Shown here: piece by piece, positions 44,465 through 54,120 of the stretch
Layout of the letters: every line of letters begins with the position of its first letter
How positions within the stretch are numbered: position 1 is the stretch's first letter
Assembly: GCF_016508255.1 (NCBI RefSeq)
Contig: NZ_JADVKT010000005.1
Span: 186,001 to 250,000, forward strand
Length of the DNA stretch: 64,000 bases
Reading direction: 5' to 3'
DNA from: Acinetobacter calcoaceticus
Lineage (GTDB): Bacteria; Pseudomonadota; Gammaproteobacteria; Pseudomonadales; Moraxellaceae
Notes under the pieces: model-generated
Told to the model about the DNA's origin: nothing
The model's database searches: none
The model's input: the letters and a program-made list of their open reading frames with translations, nothing else
Position numbers and translations under genes: made by a program

Positions 44465-44675
44465 TTGGTTTTACTCCGTACAGATAAACAATTTTAATGG
44501 GGCTAGTTTACCCGAAATTATGATTTGGGCGTGAACAATGTCTGCGCAGCTTACGCTTTTCGAAAAAGATCTGATTTTCATTTTTTCAATTTAGATCTGA
44601 TATGACAGATGAATTTAAGAAAATAATTCACGCATAACAATATTTAGAGATGCTTTTAATTGGGGAGAAATACAA

Positions 44676-45077
44676 ATGTTATTAGCACAGCAGTTGGGGA
44701 AATGGGCAGAGCAAACAGCTTTAAATCTTTTGCAAACGCAAAACTATGTGTGGGTCACAAGTAATTACCATTCACGCCGTGGCGAAGTTGATTTGATCGT
44801 CAAACGAGGGCAAGAGTTAGTTTTTGTTGAAGTAAAAGCGCGCACCATAGGAAATTATGGGCAGGCTTGTGAAATGGTAACGTGGACAAAACAGAAGAAA
44901 ATTATCAAAACTGCGATGCGATTTTTACAGCGCTATCCATCTTATCAGGATTTTTATTGTCGTTTTGATGTGATTTGTTTTGATTTTCCACAGAAAATTG
45001 CAAAAACAGTACAGCAAGACTTTTCAAAATTCCATTATGATCTGCAATGGATCGAAAATGCATTTACTTTGGATTAA
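44676..45077 (+). CDS. yraN: YraN family protein (UPF0102, nuclease-like fold)
   Basis: The 133-residue protein has the UPF0102 restriction-endonuclease-like motif: [18 protein letters not shown], then [27 protein letters not shown]. It contains the D...ExK residues typical of nuclease active sites, although activity is not established for most members. The location between rsmI and the dolP-like gene is conserved. A GGGGAG ribosome site precedes the ATG. Confidence 0.92.
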   Translation: MLLAQQLGKWAEQTALNLLQTQNYVWVTSNYHSRRGEVDLIVKRGQELVFVEVKARTIGNYGQACEMVTWTKQKKIIKTAMRFLQRYPSYQDFYCRFDVICFDFPQKIAKTVQQDFSKFHYDLQWIENAFTLD

Positions 45078-45159
45078 GAGTTCATTACTCTTTTGAGCAA
45101 ATTAAAATCTGATGCTTTATGATCGAGCCAAGCCAAGAAATTGATAGGAGTCTGGTGGA

Positions 45160-45867
45160 GTGTTAAAACGTATTGCTGTAACAATGCTTTGTGTCGCAAG
45201 TTTATCAGGTTGCGCAAGTTTTATTTCTGGTGGAACAGGCACAGCTCCAGTGGGCACAGATAGCGGTGTCCGCAGTCTGGGCCAAGTATTCATTGACTCT
45301 TCAATTAAACGTACAGCAAATATCAACATTTATAAACTTGATCAACGTTTCAAGCAGTCACGTATTAATATCGAAAGTTTCCATAGTACAGTTTTATTAA
45401 CTGGCCAAGTGCCAGACCCATACTTGAAACAATTGGCAGAAGATAATCTTAAAGCCATGAGTGATGTGAAAGCCGTACATAACTATATTACGGTGGGTAA
45501 CAAAGTCAGCTATAACACCATTATGCAAGATGCGGGTGTAACAGCAAATACGCGTGCTCTTTTAATGAAGGCACCTGTAGTTTCTGATAGTAAGGTTCTT
45601 GTACATACCGAAGACGGCGTACTTTATGTAATGGGCCGTTTAAATACAGCTGAAATTAACGATTTAAACAGCGTCTTACAAAACGTTGGTAACGTTACCA
45701 AAATTGTTACTTTAATTGATAATGTTGATTTGGCGCCTGCTCCAGCAGCAAGTACAGGTAGCGCAACGGCTACACCAATTATTAATAACGTCATTGCTCA
45801 GCCAACAGTTCAAACACCTGTTGCAATTGATCCTGACCAAACAGATCCTGCTTCGACTGCACAGTAA
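45160..45867 (+). CDS. dolP: BON-domain outer membrane lipoprotein (DolP/YraP-like), GTG start
   Basis: The 235-residue lipoprotein starts at GTG, with AGGAG 9 bases upstream. The signal ends in LSGC (Cys18). Two BON domains follow (about residues 50-115, NIYKLDQRFKQSRINIESFHSTVLLTGQ, and about 120-190), as in DolP, which protects outer-membrane integrity and binds anionic lipid near BamA. The C-terminal tail of about 45 residues is Ala/Thr/Pro-rich and probably disordered, longer than in E. coli DolP. It follows yraN as expected and is 3 bases from the hydrolase gene. Confidence 0.9.
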   Translation: MLKRIAVTMLCVASLSGCASFISGGTGTAPVGTDSGVRSLGQVFIDSSIKRTANINIYKLDQRFKQSRINIESFHSTVLLTGQVPDPYLKQLAEDNLKAMSDVKAVHNYITVGNKVSYNTIMQDAGVTANTRALLMKAPVVSDSKVLVHTEDGVLYVMGRLNTAEINDLNSVLQNVGNVTKIVTLIDNVDLAPAPAASTGSATATPIINNVIAQPTVQTPVAIDPDQTDPASTAQ

Positions 45868-45870
45868 TCT

Positions 45871-46734
45871 ATGAATCTGATTGAACAACTGCAAAGCAAA
45901 ATTGAACAGGCGCGAACTCTCTATAAAGAGTTCCGCCTGTATGATTTGGGGAGTTTTGCTTTAAATCGTTTTACGCCAAAAGATGGTTTTGAACAGGTTC
46001 CAAATGTTCGTTATGGTCTAAAGCCTCGCCATCGCTTGGATATTTACCGATCTGTTAAAAAGTTAACTCATCAGCCTCTCATTGTTTTTGTGCATGGTGG
46101 GGCTTGGCAGCATGGTAATAAACGAGATTATCTTTTTATTGGTGAGACATTTGCCAAAGAAGGTTATGACGTTGCTGTGATTAACTACCAGTTAGCACCT
46201 AAAAATATTTTCCCAAGTTTTGTTGATGACCTGACTCAGGCATTGAATTATTTGCATCAAAACCAAGAAAAGCTGGAAATCTCTACAGAAAATATTGTAC
46301 TTATGGGGCATTCAGCAGGGGCATTTAATGTCATGTCTGCTGTTTATCATCCAAAACCAAACACTATTCAATGTTTGGGCAATATCAAAGCGATTTTTGG
46401 TTTAGCTGGCCCATATCATTTTGACTACAAAGGCGATCCCCTAGCCGAAGATGCTTTTGACCAAAGTATTTCTTATCAAGAAGTGATGCCATACTATTTC
46501 GTCAACCAAAATAGTATTAAACATTACTTACTTATGGCTGAAAATGATCAGCTTGTAGGCAAAGAAAATACGTTAGATTTGGACCGAGCTTTAAGACAAA
46601 GTGGAAATCACAGCCATATCGCCGTGATTCCTAAAACTGGACATATTACAATTTTGGCCAGTCTTTCTAGTTTTATTAGTCATTATTTCAGGACTAAAAG
46701 AACGATTTTGCATTTTCTTGAAGAAGTGTTTTAA
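45871..46734 (+). CDS. Alpha/beta hydrolase (esterase/lipase, HGG-type)
   Basis: The 287-residue cytoplasmic hydrolase has an oxyanion-hole motif HGGAWQHGNKRD and the nucleophile elbow GHSAG with Ser148, with a likely catalytic His in KTGHITILAS. It resembles BD-FAE/carbohydrate-esterase-like proteins, such as kynurenine formamidase relatives. The substrate cannot be told. It begins 3 bases after the dolP-like gene, so it is probably co-transcribed with it. Confidence 0.85.
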   Translation: MNLIEQLQSKIEQARTLYKEFRLYDLGSFALNRFTPKDGFEQVPNVRYGLKPRHRLDIYRSVKKLTHQPLIVFVHGGAWQHGNKRDYLFIGETFAKEGYDVAVINYQLAPKNIFPSFVDDLTQALNYLHQNQEKLEISTENIVLMGHSAGAFNVMSAVYHPKPNTIQCLGNIKAIFGLAGPYHFDYKGDPLAEDAFDQSISYQEVMPYYFVNQNSIKHYLLMAENDQLVGKENTLDLDRALRQSGNHSHIAVIPKTGHITILASLSSFISHYFRTKRTILHFLEEVF

Positions 46735-46758
46735 GCGAAAGTATTGCTTAAAACACAA

Positions 46759-46783
46759 CAGATTACCCTGCTTGGGTAATCTG
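46759..46783. terminator. Hairpin at the 3' ends of the hydrolase and nudC genes
   Basis: CAGATTACCC / GGGTAATCTG is a 10-bp stem that covers the nudC stop codon. The U tract is weak. Confidence 0.55.
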
Positions 46784-47506
46784 CATAATCATTGAATGAG
46801 CAATACTTCCTTTAAACGGAATTTCAGGTAATTGATCAATTTTGAAGAATTGTGCATCTGCAATTTCTTCTTCTTGCAGCTTAATTTCACCAGAGTCATA
46901 TTCTGCTCTAAACGCAACCATAAGGTTACTTGGGAAGGGCCAAGGTTGACTTGACATATATTGAACATTTTTGAGTCTTAGGCCTACCTCTTCAAAAGCT
47001 TCGCGTTGTACTGCTTCTTCAAGCGTTTCACCCACTTCAACAAAACCTGCAATCAAACCATACATGTTGGTTTTGTTATGGACTGACTTCGCCAGCAAGA
47101 TTTCATCATCACCTCGAGTAATGACCGTAATAATGCACGGGTTTACACGAGGATATTGATGATAGCGACAAGAAGGACACACCATTGCATATTCAGTTGG
47201 ATGAACTTCTGTCGGGTGTCCGCAGTGACTACAAAACTTATGATTGCGTCGCCATTCAAGTAACTGTACAGCGCGGCTTGCTTGTAAGAACTGTTCTTTA
47301 GACCAACTTGTAATGAGTTGGCGAATTGGAACCAGTTGTAAGCCTTCGGGGATAGGTTCCTCAGCAAGCAAGTCACGTGCAATGACCTGCTCATCATGAG
47401 TGAAAAGTAAATCACTTGCTAACTTTTCGACTTTGGGTAGTTGAAGGTTTTGATCAACCAGTAATTGTTGATGATGAAAAATATAAGCAAGTGATAATTC
47501 AGACAT
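46763..47506 (-). CDS. nudC: NADH pyrophosphatase / RNA deNADding enzyme NudC
   Basis: NudC hydrolyses NAD(H) to NMN(H) and AMP and removes NAD caps from RNA. The 247-residue protein has a zinc ribbon (CSHCG...CPSC), the Nudix box GFVEVGETLEEAVQREAFEEVGL, and the NADH-specific SQPWPFPSN motif, which clearly separates it from other Nudix enzymes. The ATG shares one base with the stop of the upstream ChpA-like gene (TAATG), so they are translated together. Confidence 0.95.
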   Translation of the reverse strand: MSELSLAYIFHHQQLLVDQNLQLPKVEKLASDLLFTHDEQVIARDLLAEEPIPEGLQLVPIRQLITSWSKEQFLQASRAVQLLEWRRNHKFCSHCGHPTEVHPTEYAMVCPSCRYHQYPRVNPCIITVITRGDDEILLAKSVHNKTNMYGLIAGFVEVGETLEEAVQREAFEEVGLRLKNVQYMSSQPWPFPSNLMVAFRAEYDSGEIKLQEEEIADAQFFKIDQLPEIPFKGSIAHSMIMQITQAG

Positions 47507-49149
47507 TAAGCTGCCTTTTTTTGAAGTTGTTGACTACTCGACAATGCTACATTAAACATGGATTGTAGAACAGGTTGTTTATTTTTTAAATTGTCAACCA
47601 ACATGTCAAGGCCTGCTAATACATTAAAAATACAGTGAATTTGATCTGTATTAAAAGGCTTGTTTTGTTCAAGTTGTTGCTGAACAAATTGAGCAGTTTG
47701 AAATAAAGCATCTTGTTGAATCGTGCTTCCTAAAAATTCGGCTGCACCCGCTAGCTCTTTTAATGAACCTGCAATTGCTTCAATATTTTGTGTCTGATCA
47801 TTTGCATACAATGTAAGACTCTGACAAATAAAATCAATTAAATTTTTTGTCTCTGTGAGTAAGGCTTGGTGTGCCTCATCAAGGCGATCTAAAGAAATAT
47901 TCGTGTTATTCACATGAAGTTGTAAACGACTAGACGTATATTGGCGTACCAAAATACCAATTGAGTTCATGGCAGACAAAATGCTGTTCATGAGCTGTTG
48001 AGCATAGTTATCATTACTTAATATATTGAGTTGACTTAAACTACTAGCTTGTTGAGAAAGCTCAGATGAGGCTTCGTCAAGGTTAAGTAGTTTAAATGTA
48101 TATGCTAGCTGTAAAAGGCTTGTCTGTAATTGCTGCGCTTTTTCAGTCGACATATTTTGATAGTTATATTCAATATCATTACGTACTTTGTTCATTTCGC
48201 TCAAAATTAATTGGCTGACTGCATGCATGGTATCGAAGTCAGGACCAAAAAGATGGCGGCTTAAAACAAGGAGTTGCGTATCTGTTAGTATTTCATCGCC
48301 TATATGGAGTTGGTTGCGAATATGGTAAGCAACCTCATGTTCTTGAGAGATAACGATACTTAAAATATCTGCAAATGCAGCCAAATCAGGCTTAAAAGTT
48401 TCTGGGGTTTTTAAGAACTGACCAATATAACTTTCAATATTAATGAGTACACGTAGACGTGAATCATTTAAAAGCAGGTTATCAATATAGTTAAAAGCAT
48501 TATTGACGAGTTGCCAATATTGTTGGCTTGGCTGATGGTTTGCCATGCTGACCAAATAGGTACCAATCAGTTTAAAAGCTTGAAAATTATGATTAGATTC
48601 TGTCTTTTTTAAAAATTGATGCAGAGATAACTTATAGAGTTGATGGATAAACTGAGTTTTTTCAGTAATGAATACTTCAGGTAATGGGAGTTCAAGCGAA
48701 GTATTTGCAAGTAACGGAGCAATCGCTTGTCCAGAGGGTGTGAGTGGTTTATTTAAAGCTAATTCTAAATTGTTTAAGGTGTTAAGAAGAAACTGAGGGA
48801 CTTGTAATTCACGCAAACAGATAAACTCAATATATCTTTTTACCATGGTCGTGCCTTCACTCAGTGCAACGACATCATCTGTGTTAATTTGCGTTGGCTT
48901 AGCAATAATTTTTTGCATGAGCTCAGTTGAATATTGAGTGATTTTTGCAAGATAGGGGATATCAATTAAACGGAGGACTTGAGTGCATTGTTTAAATTGT
49001 TCTAATGCATCATCAATACCAAAAGGGAGTGTTTGCTCTTCAATTAAAGTGCTTACAGCGCCTTCAACCAGTTTTATTGAGCGATCAATTTCATGTTTAA
49101 TGATGAGTAAAGCTGTTGGATCGAAATGAATCGAAGTATGCTCAGACAT
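47506..49149 (-). CDS. Orphan helical protein resembling the N-terminal Hpt scaffold of ChpA/PilL
   Basis: The 547-residue, almost all-helical cytoplasmic protein has no signal peptide or membrane segment. The start at ATG 49149 has AGGGGA upstream. The opening (FDPTALLIIKHEIDRSIKLVEGAVSTLIEE... then LEQFKQCTQVLRLIDIPYLAKITQYSTELMQKI) resembles the N-terminal Hpt-like part of ChpA/PilL chemosensory kinases. No CheA catalytic, CheW or receiver domain follows. I see no clear phospho-acceptor His motif. It may be a split or free scaffold of the twitching-motility signalling system, which is inference. It precedes nudC with one-base overlap. Confidence 0.6.
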   Translation of the reverse strand: MSEHTSIHFDPTALLIIKHEIDRSIKLVEGAVSTLIEEQTLPFGIDDALEQFKQCTQVLRLIDIPYLAKITQYSTELMQKIIAKPTQINTDDVVALSEGTTMVKRYIEFICLRELQVPQFLLNTLNNLELALNKPLTPSGQAIAPLLANTSLELPLPEVFITEKTQFIHQLYKLSLHQFLKKTESNHNFQAFKLIGTYLVSMANHQPSQQYWQLVNNAFNYIDNLLLNDSRLRVLINIESYIGQFLKTPETFKPDLAAFADILSIVISQEHEVAYHIRNQLHIGDEILTDTQLLVLSRHLFGPDFDTMHAVSQLILSEMNKVRNDIEYNYQNMSTEKAQQLQTSLLQLAYTFKLLNLDEASSELSQQASSLSQLNILSNDNYAQQLMNSILSAMNSIGILVRQYTSSRLQLHVNNTNISLDRLDEAHQALLTETKNLIDFICQSLTLYANDQTQNIEAIAGSLKELAGAAEFLGSTIQQDALFQTAQFVQQQLEQNKPFNTDQIHCIFNVLAGLDMLVDNLKNKQPVLQSMFNVALSSSQQLQKKAA

Positions 49150-49280
49150 AAACGTTCCCCTTTGCAAAATAAATCAATTGTTATATTCGTAGTGCTCGAT
49201 AATTTGAGCTAAAAATCTATGCGACTAATATAACTTAACTTACAAAGGGGAAAAGCTAAAAACGTTAAAGAATCAAAAAT

Positions 49281-50657
49281 TTATTTTGCAAAAAGGCAAG
49301 GTTCTCCATGTTTTTTCTCAAATTCTTTGACCCAAGTCTCATGTGTATTTAGCTCTTCTTCAGAAGGACGAATAACTGGTAGGTCAATTTGAACCCTCGT
49401 TTTATTTGCAGTGTTCAGGCTATTTTCACTTTGAGATAAGGCATCTATATCAAAAGAAACTTGCCCACCTGTCATTGCCAAGTAAACATCTGAAAGAATT
49501 TCAGCATCGAGTAATGCACCGTGGAAAGTACGGTCACGTGCTGGAATTTCATAACGTCTTACAAGGGCATCAAGCGAGTTTTTTTGCCCTGGATGTTTGC
49601 TTTTCGCTAAAGCTAAAGTATCTGTTACCTCGCATACTTCAGAAAGCGCGGGAAGGCCAGCGCGTCTAAACTCCATATCAAGGAAGTTCATATCGAAGGT
49701 TGCGTTGTGGGCAATAATCTCTGCGCCTTTTAGATAATCAAAAAGCGTGTCGGCAATGTCTGCATAGAGTGGTTTATCTTTTAAGAAATTATCACTAATA
49801 CCATGGATGTTTTCTGAGTCGCCCACTGGTTTTTGCGGATTAATATAAATATGAATCGAGCTACCGGTGAGTTTCCGGTTAATCATTTCAATGGCGCCCA
49901 CTTCAATAATTCGGTCACCATCCTGAAAGTAAAAACCAGTGGTTTCTGTATCAAGAATCAGTTGTCGAGGGCCTTGTAATTTTAGCTTGGCTTCGGTTAC
50001 AACAACTTGGGGGTGAATATTATTGATTGGTTGCTTACTTTCTTGCTCAGCAGGTTCAACTTCAATAACTTCTTCATCCACAATAATCATCTCAACTTCT
50101 TCGGACTGTTCAAGATCAATATTATCTTCTTCGGTTACTTCTGCCATATCAAACCCAAAAGGGTCGTCGAGCAACCAATCCTGTTCAGGCTTTTTTATAT
50201 CTTGCAGTGCAGTCACTTGAACTGTTTTTTTTTGCAGTGCAGTTTGATCGGCTCCGATATTTGCAAGCTCATCAGCCATTTCATTGCCAGCATGTCCAGC
50301 ATGGCCTTTAATCCAATGCCATTCAATATTTCGACCTGCACAGACAGCATCTAATTTTTGCCAAAGGTCAGGATTTTTTACATCCTTCCAGTTTTTCTTT
50401 TTCCAGCCATGAATCCATTCGGTAATCCCTTGCTTCACGTAATTTGAATCTGTCCAGATAATTAAGTGAGCATCGGTTGGGCAAAATGAGACGCCTTCAA
50501 TAGCAGCAGTGAGCTCCATGCGGTTATTGGTTGTATCAGGTTCACCGCCAAATAATTTATGTTCACCCTGCTCGGTAATGACATATGCGCCCCAACCACC
50601 TAAACCAGGATTGCCACGACATGCACCATCAACATACAGTGTGATTGTTTGAGACAT
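49281..50657 (-). CDS. rnhA-dnaQ: Fusion of ribonuclease HI and DNA polymerase III epsilon subunit (proofreading exonuclease)
   Basis: One 458-residue protein joins RNase HI (residues 1-145; acidic residues D10, E48, D70, D129 in YVDGACRGNPG, NRMELTAA, WTDSNYV, NEMADELA) to the epsilon exonuclease (about 228-397; D236 and E238 in LDTETTGF, D322 in HNATFDMNF, H379 and D384 in FHGALLDAE). The linker of about 80 residues is highly acidic. After the exonuclease come GGQVSFDID, the place of the E. coli clamp-binding motif, and an alpha-subunit-binding tail ending EKKHGEPCLF. In E. coli the two genes are adjacent and divergent. I recall the fusion as a feature of Acinetobacter. Confidence 0.95.
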   Translation of the reverse strand: MSQTITLYVDGACRGNPGLGGWGAYVITEQGEHKLFGGEPDTTNNRMELTAAIEGVSFCPTDAHLIIWTDSNYVKQGITEWIHGWKKKNWKDVKNPDLWQKLDAVCAGRNIEWHWIKGHAGHAGNEMADELANIGADQTALQKKTVQVTALQDIKKPEQDWLLDDPFGFDMAEVTEEDNIDLEQSEEVEMIIVDEEVIEVEPAEQESKQPINNIHPQVVVTEAKLKLQGPRQLILDTETTGFYFQDGDRIIEVGAIEMINRKLTGSSIHIYINPQKPVGDSENIHGISDNFLKDKPLYADIADTLFDYLKGAEIIAHNATFDMNFLDMEFRRAGLPALSEVCEVTDTLALAKSKHPGQKNSLDALVRRYEIPARDRTFHGALLDAEILSDVYLAMTGGQVSFDIDALSQSENSLNTANKTRVQIDLPVIRPSEEELNTHETWVKEFEKKHGEPCLFAK

Positions 50658-50889
50658 AAATCGAAACCTAAACTAAAAGAAAAAGAACTGAATATGGTGT
50701 ATTGTATACGCAAAAAGTTCGGTTCCATCGTTACAAGGCAAGGTTTTTTTAATTTCTTGTAACATTTCCATGCAAATGACATTAAATTATTGCCTTGTCT
50801 ATCTTGCATGCTTTACTACAATGGCATCGAAGACCTAGGGTTTGTGGGCAGACCCCAAAAAATATTACGCGAGTTGTTTGGAAGTTTTT
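50658..50889. other. Divergent promoter region rnhA-dnaQ / mltD
   Basis: 232 bases with no gene. It holds the promoters of both genes. A short GGGT/ACCC dyad lies near 50839-50855. I see no known operator. Confidence 0.4.
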
Positions 50890-53800
50890 ATGTATAAACC
50901 AACCACATCTGTGTGGCAGCCATCTGCGGCATCATTGTTTAAAATTACCGTGCTTAGCTCTGCTTTAGCTGCGTTGGGTATTACAACAGGCTGTTCATCG
51001 ACTCCACAATCTGCAAAAACCTCAAAATCTAAGCAGGTCAGCGGTGCAGGTTATTTAGATGCAAGTAGTCTTGACTCTTTGGAAGACTTACTTTCAGCAA
51101 CTGATATGCGTGCTGTAGAAGGTGATCGTCTGCTTATTTTAAAGCATGGTGATGTCTGGAAGCGTATGTCCGTGGGTTTCAAAATGGATTTGAATCATTG
51201 GGATTCACGTATTGAAGCTCAGCGTAGCTGGTTTATTTCTCGTCAGCCTTACCTTGATCGCTTGAGTGCTCGTGCCAGTCGTTATTTGTACCATACAGTG
51301 AAAGAAGCTGAACGCCGTGGATTGCCAACAGAACTTGCGTTATTACCAGTAATTGAAAGTTCTTATGACCCAGCTGCAACAAGTAGCGCAGCAGCAGCGG
51401 GGCTATGGCAGTTTATTCCAAGCACTGGTCGTATTTATGGCTTAAAACAAACAGGTATGTATGATGGGCGTCGAGATGTCGTTGAGTCGACTCGCGCAGC
51501 TTATGAATTTTTGGGAAGCCTATATAATCAATTCGGTTCTTGGGAACTTGCTTTGGCAGCCTATAATGCTGGCCCAGGACGTATTCAACAGGCGATTAAC
51601 CGCAACCAAGCTGCTGGTTTACCAACTGACTATTGGTCATTAAAATTGCCTGCAGAAACGATGAACTATGTTCCACGTTTCTTAGCTGTTGCTCAAATTA
51701 TTAAAAATCCAAAGGCTTATGGTGTAGAACTACCACCAATTGCAAATAGACCCCATTTCCGTGAAGTGACTTTATCTGCGCCTTTAAGTTTAAATGAAAT
51801 TGCTTCTGTAGCAGGATTAAGCCGCGCGGAACTTTATGCATTGAACCCAGGCTATCGCGGTGAAGCAGTAGACCCTGCGAGTCCAATGCGTATTTTGATT
51901 CCAGCAGATTTAAGCCCTTCAATTGATAATAAATTAAAAGGAACAAAATCGGGTGGTAGCTCAGGTTGGTGGGCAAATGTAACTTCACCGTCTAAACCGA
52001 CGACAGTTAGTCCTTCTACTTCAGTGACAACAAGACCGACTCCTACAACGCAAGTTCAGCCAGTTAAACCTTCTTCACCAGTGAAGACAAGTTCAGCTAC
52101 TTCAAAATCTACACCACGTGGTTCAGATGCGTTGGCTGCCTTTGCCGCATCGGCGGATGTACCGAGTGCACCGCGTATTCCTGTAGCTGTGACCAATGCA
52201 GCTAACATTACGAAGCCTGTTAAAATGGAACCACCAATTTCGGCTTCTGAACGTGAAAAGATTTTAGCGGCAGTTCGCGCTGAAGGCGTAAAAGAAACTG
52301 TAGATCAAGCTTTGCAACCGCAAGCAACTCAAGCTGAAAAAGATCAAGTCGTTGCTGAATTAAAAGCAATTGCGCCTAAAGGAACTGAAATTGTCGATCC
52401 GTATGATGGCAAAATTAGGTTAACTGCAATTCAGACAAGTCAGTCAGTTGCAGAACAGCAAGGTAAAGAGGTCAGCAAAGGTTTTGCTTATCCAAAAACT
52501 CTAACAGAAGATGCAAGTGTTGCGAATTCTGAAGAGGCACAGCGTAATAAAGACAAACCTTACATTAAGACTGATACTGATGTAGTGGTTGTACAACCTA
52601 AAGGTAAGCGTAGTACCTATACTGTTTTACCGGGTGATACTTTAGCTGTTATTGCGATGAAAAACGGAGTGAACTGGCGTGATGTTGCTAAGTGGAACCA
52701 GATTGATCCTGAAAAGACGTTATATGTAGGATCAACGCTTTATCTTTATGATGCCAAACCACAAGAGACCCAAAGTGCTTCGAAAAGTACTGCTAAGCCG
52801 GATGTATATGTAGTTGAGGCTAACGACAGTTTAAGTGGTGTTGCTAATCAGTTTAATTTGTCAGTAAAACAATTAGCTGAATATAACGATTTATCAGTGA
52901 CCGATGGTTTGTTTGTTGGTCAGAAACTGCATTTGAAAGAGCCTAAAGGCAATCGTAATTCTGCTAAGGCAGAGGCTAAAGCAGTTCAGGCAAGTGCACG
53001 TCGTATTGCGACAAAGAGCTATACAGTTAAACGCGGCGAATACCTTAAATTGATTGCAGACCGTTATGCACTCTCTAATCAAGAGTTAGCAGAACTGACA
53101 CCAGGATTGTCAGCTGGTAGTAATTTAATGGTCGGTCAGAAAATTAATGTACCTGCAAAAGAAATTGCTGTTGATGAAGGTGATGACAACAAAGCTTCTG
53201 GTAAATATGAAAAACTTGCAGCAGGTCCATCATATAAGACTGAAAGTTATAAAGTGCAGCGTGGTGATACATTATCAAGTATTGCGACCAAGTCTAAAAT
53301 TAGCTTAACTGAACTTGCAGAACTGAATAACTTAAAAGCTAGTAGTCATGTACAACTTGGGCAAAACTTGAAAGTACCTGCGGGTGTAAGTGTTCCAGAC
53401 CACTATGTTGTACAGTCGGGTGATAGTTTGCATGCGATTGCAGCTAAATATAACTTACAAACAAGCTATTTAGCTGATTTAAACGGTTTATCTCGTACGG
53501 CAGGTGTCCGTGCTGGTCAGCGTTTAAAATTGACAGGTGAAGTTGAAGCACCGAGCAAGGCTTCTACTACTAAAAATGCTAAAGATGAAACACCAGATAC
53601 TTATACAGTTAAATCTGGTGATAATTTACGAAGCATCGCCAATCGCTATCATCTACAGTTAGATTACCTTACAGCATTAAATGGCTTGCCTCGTAACAGC
53701 AGTGTGCGTGTAGGACAGCATTTAAAGCTAACAGGTGATGTACCTACAGTTGAAACAGCTAAAGTTGATACCAAGACCTCAGCTAAAACGGTTGCGGCTG

Positions 53801-54105
53801 GTAAAAACACTGAAAAATATACTGTGAAATCTGGTGAGTCCTTAAATAGTATTGCGAGTCGTGCAGGAATTTCAGTGCGTGAACTTGCTGAAATGAATGC
53901 CTTGAAAGCAAGTGCTAACTTACAGCGCGGTCAAAATATTGTTATTCCAAAAACTGTTGTGGAATACAAGGTAAAGCGCGGTGATACATTAATTGGTCTT
54001 GCCAGCAAATATGGTTTAGAAACCAATTTACTGGCTGAGCTGAATAATTTAACGCCTTCTACTCAGCTTCGCATTGGCGATGTCATTAAAGTGCCTAATT
54101 TATAA
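50890..54105 (+). CDS. mltD: Membrane-bound lytic murein transglycosylase MltD with eight LysM repeats
   Basis: This lipoprotein cleaves peptidoglycan glycan strands, releasing 1,6-anhydro muropeptides. The start is ATG 50890, giving 1071 residues. A lipobox (GITTGC) follows a hydrophobic stretch. The SLT domain has catalytic Glu in ALLPVIESSYDP and AAAGLWQFIPSTGR...YNAGPGR. A degenerate LysM-like unit comes next (SLNEIASVAGLSRAELYALN). After a Ser/Thr/Pro linker come eight clear LysM domains (YTVLPGDTLAVIA, YVVEANDSLSGVA, YTVKRGEYLKLIA, YKVQRGDTLSSIA, YVVQSGDSLHAIA, YTVKSGDNLRSIA, YTVKSGESLNSIA, YKVKRGDTLIGLA). E. coli MltD has two LysM domains, so this is expanded. yejA follows after 15 bases. 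Confidence 0.95.
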   Translation: MYKPTTSVWQPSAASLFKITVLSSALAALGITTGCSSTPQSAKTSKSKQVSGAGYLDASSLDSLEDLLSATDMRAVEGDRLLILKHGDVWKRMSVGFKMDLNHWDSRIEAQRSWFISRQPYLDRLSARASRYLYHTVKEAERRGLPTELALLPVIESSYDPAATSSAAAAGLWQFIPSTGRIYGLKQTGMYDGRRDVVESTRAAYEFLGSLYNQFGSWELALAAYNAGPGRIQQAINRNQAAGLPTDYWSLKLPAETMNYVPRFLAVAQIIKNPKAYGVELPPIANRPHFREVTLSAPLSLNEIASVAGLSRAELYALNPGYRGEAVDPASPMRILIPADLSPSIDNKLKGTKSGGSSGWWANVTSPSKPTTVSPSTSVTTRPTPTTQVQPVKPSSPVKTSSATSKSTPRGSDALAAFAASADVPSAPRIPVAVTNAANITKPVKMEPPISASEREKILAAVRAEGVKETVDQALQPQATQAEKDQVVAELKAIAPKGTEIVDPYDGKIRLTAIQTSQSVAEQQGKEVSKGFAYPKTLTEDASVANSEEAQRNKDKPYIKTDTDVVVVQPKGKRSTYTVLPGDTLAVIAMKNGVNWRDVAKWNQIDPEKTLYVGSTLYLYDAKPQETQSASKSTAKPDVYVVEANDSLSGVANQFNLSVKQLAEYNDLSVTDGLFVGQKLHLKEPKGNRNSAKAEAKAVQASARRIATKSYTVKRGEYLKLIADRYALSNQELAELTPGLSAGSNLMVGQKINVPAKEIAVDEGDDNKASGKYEKLAAGPSYKTESYKVQRGDTLSSIATKSKISLTELAELNNLKASSHVQLGQNLKVPAGVSVPDHYVVQSGDSLHAIAAKYNLQTSYLADLNGLSRTAGVRAGQRLKLTGEVEAPSKASTTKNAKDETPDTYTVKSGDNLRSIANRYHLQLDYLTALNGLPRNSSVRVGQHLKLTGDVPTVETAKVDTKTSAKTVAAGKNTEKYTVKSGESLNSIASRAGISVRELAEMNALKASANLQRGQNIVIPKTVVEYKVKRGDTLIGLASKYGLETNLLAELNNLTPSTQLRIGDVIKVPNL

Positions 54106-54120
54106 AATAATTAGCAACTT

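Noticed and set aside
44465..44675. rnpB (RNase P RNA) near rsmI
   Set aside because: The gap is only 211 bases and lacks conserved RNase P RNA segments.
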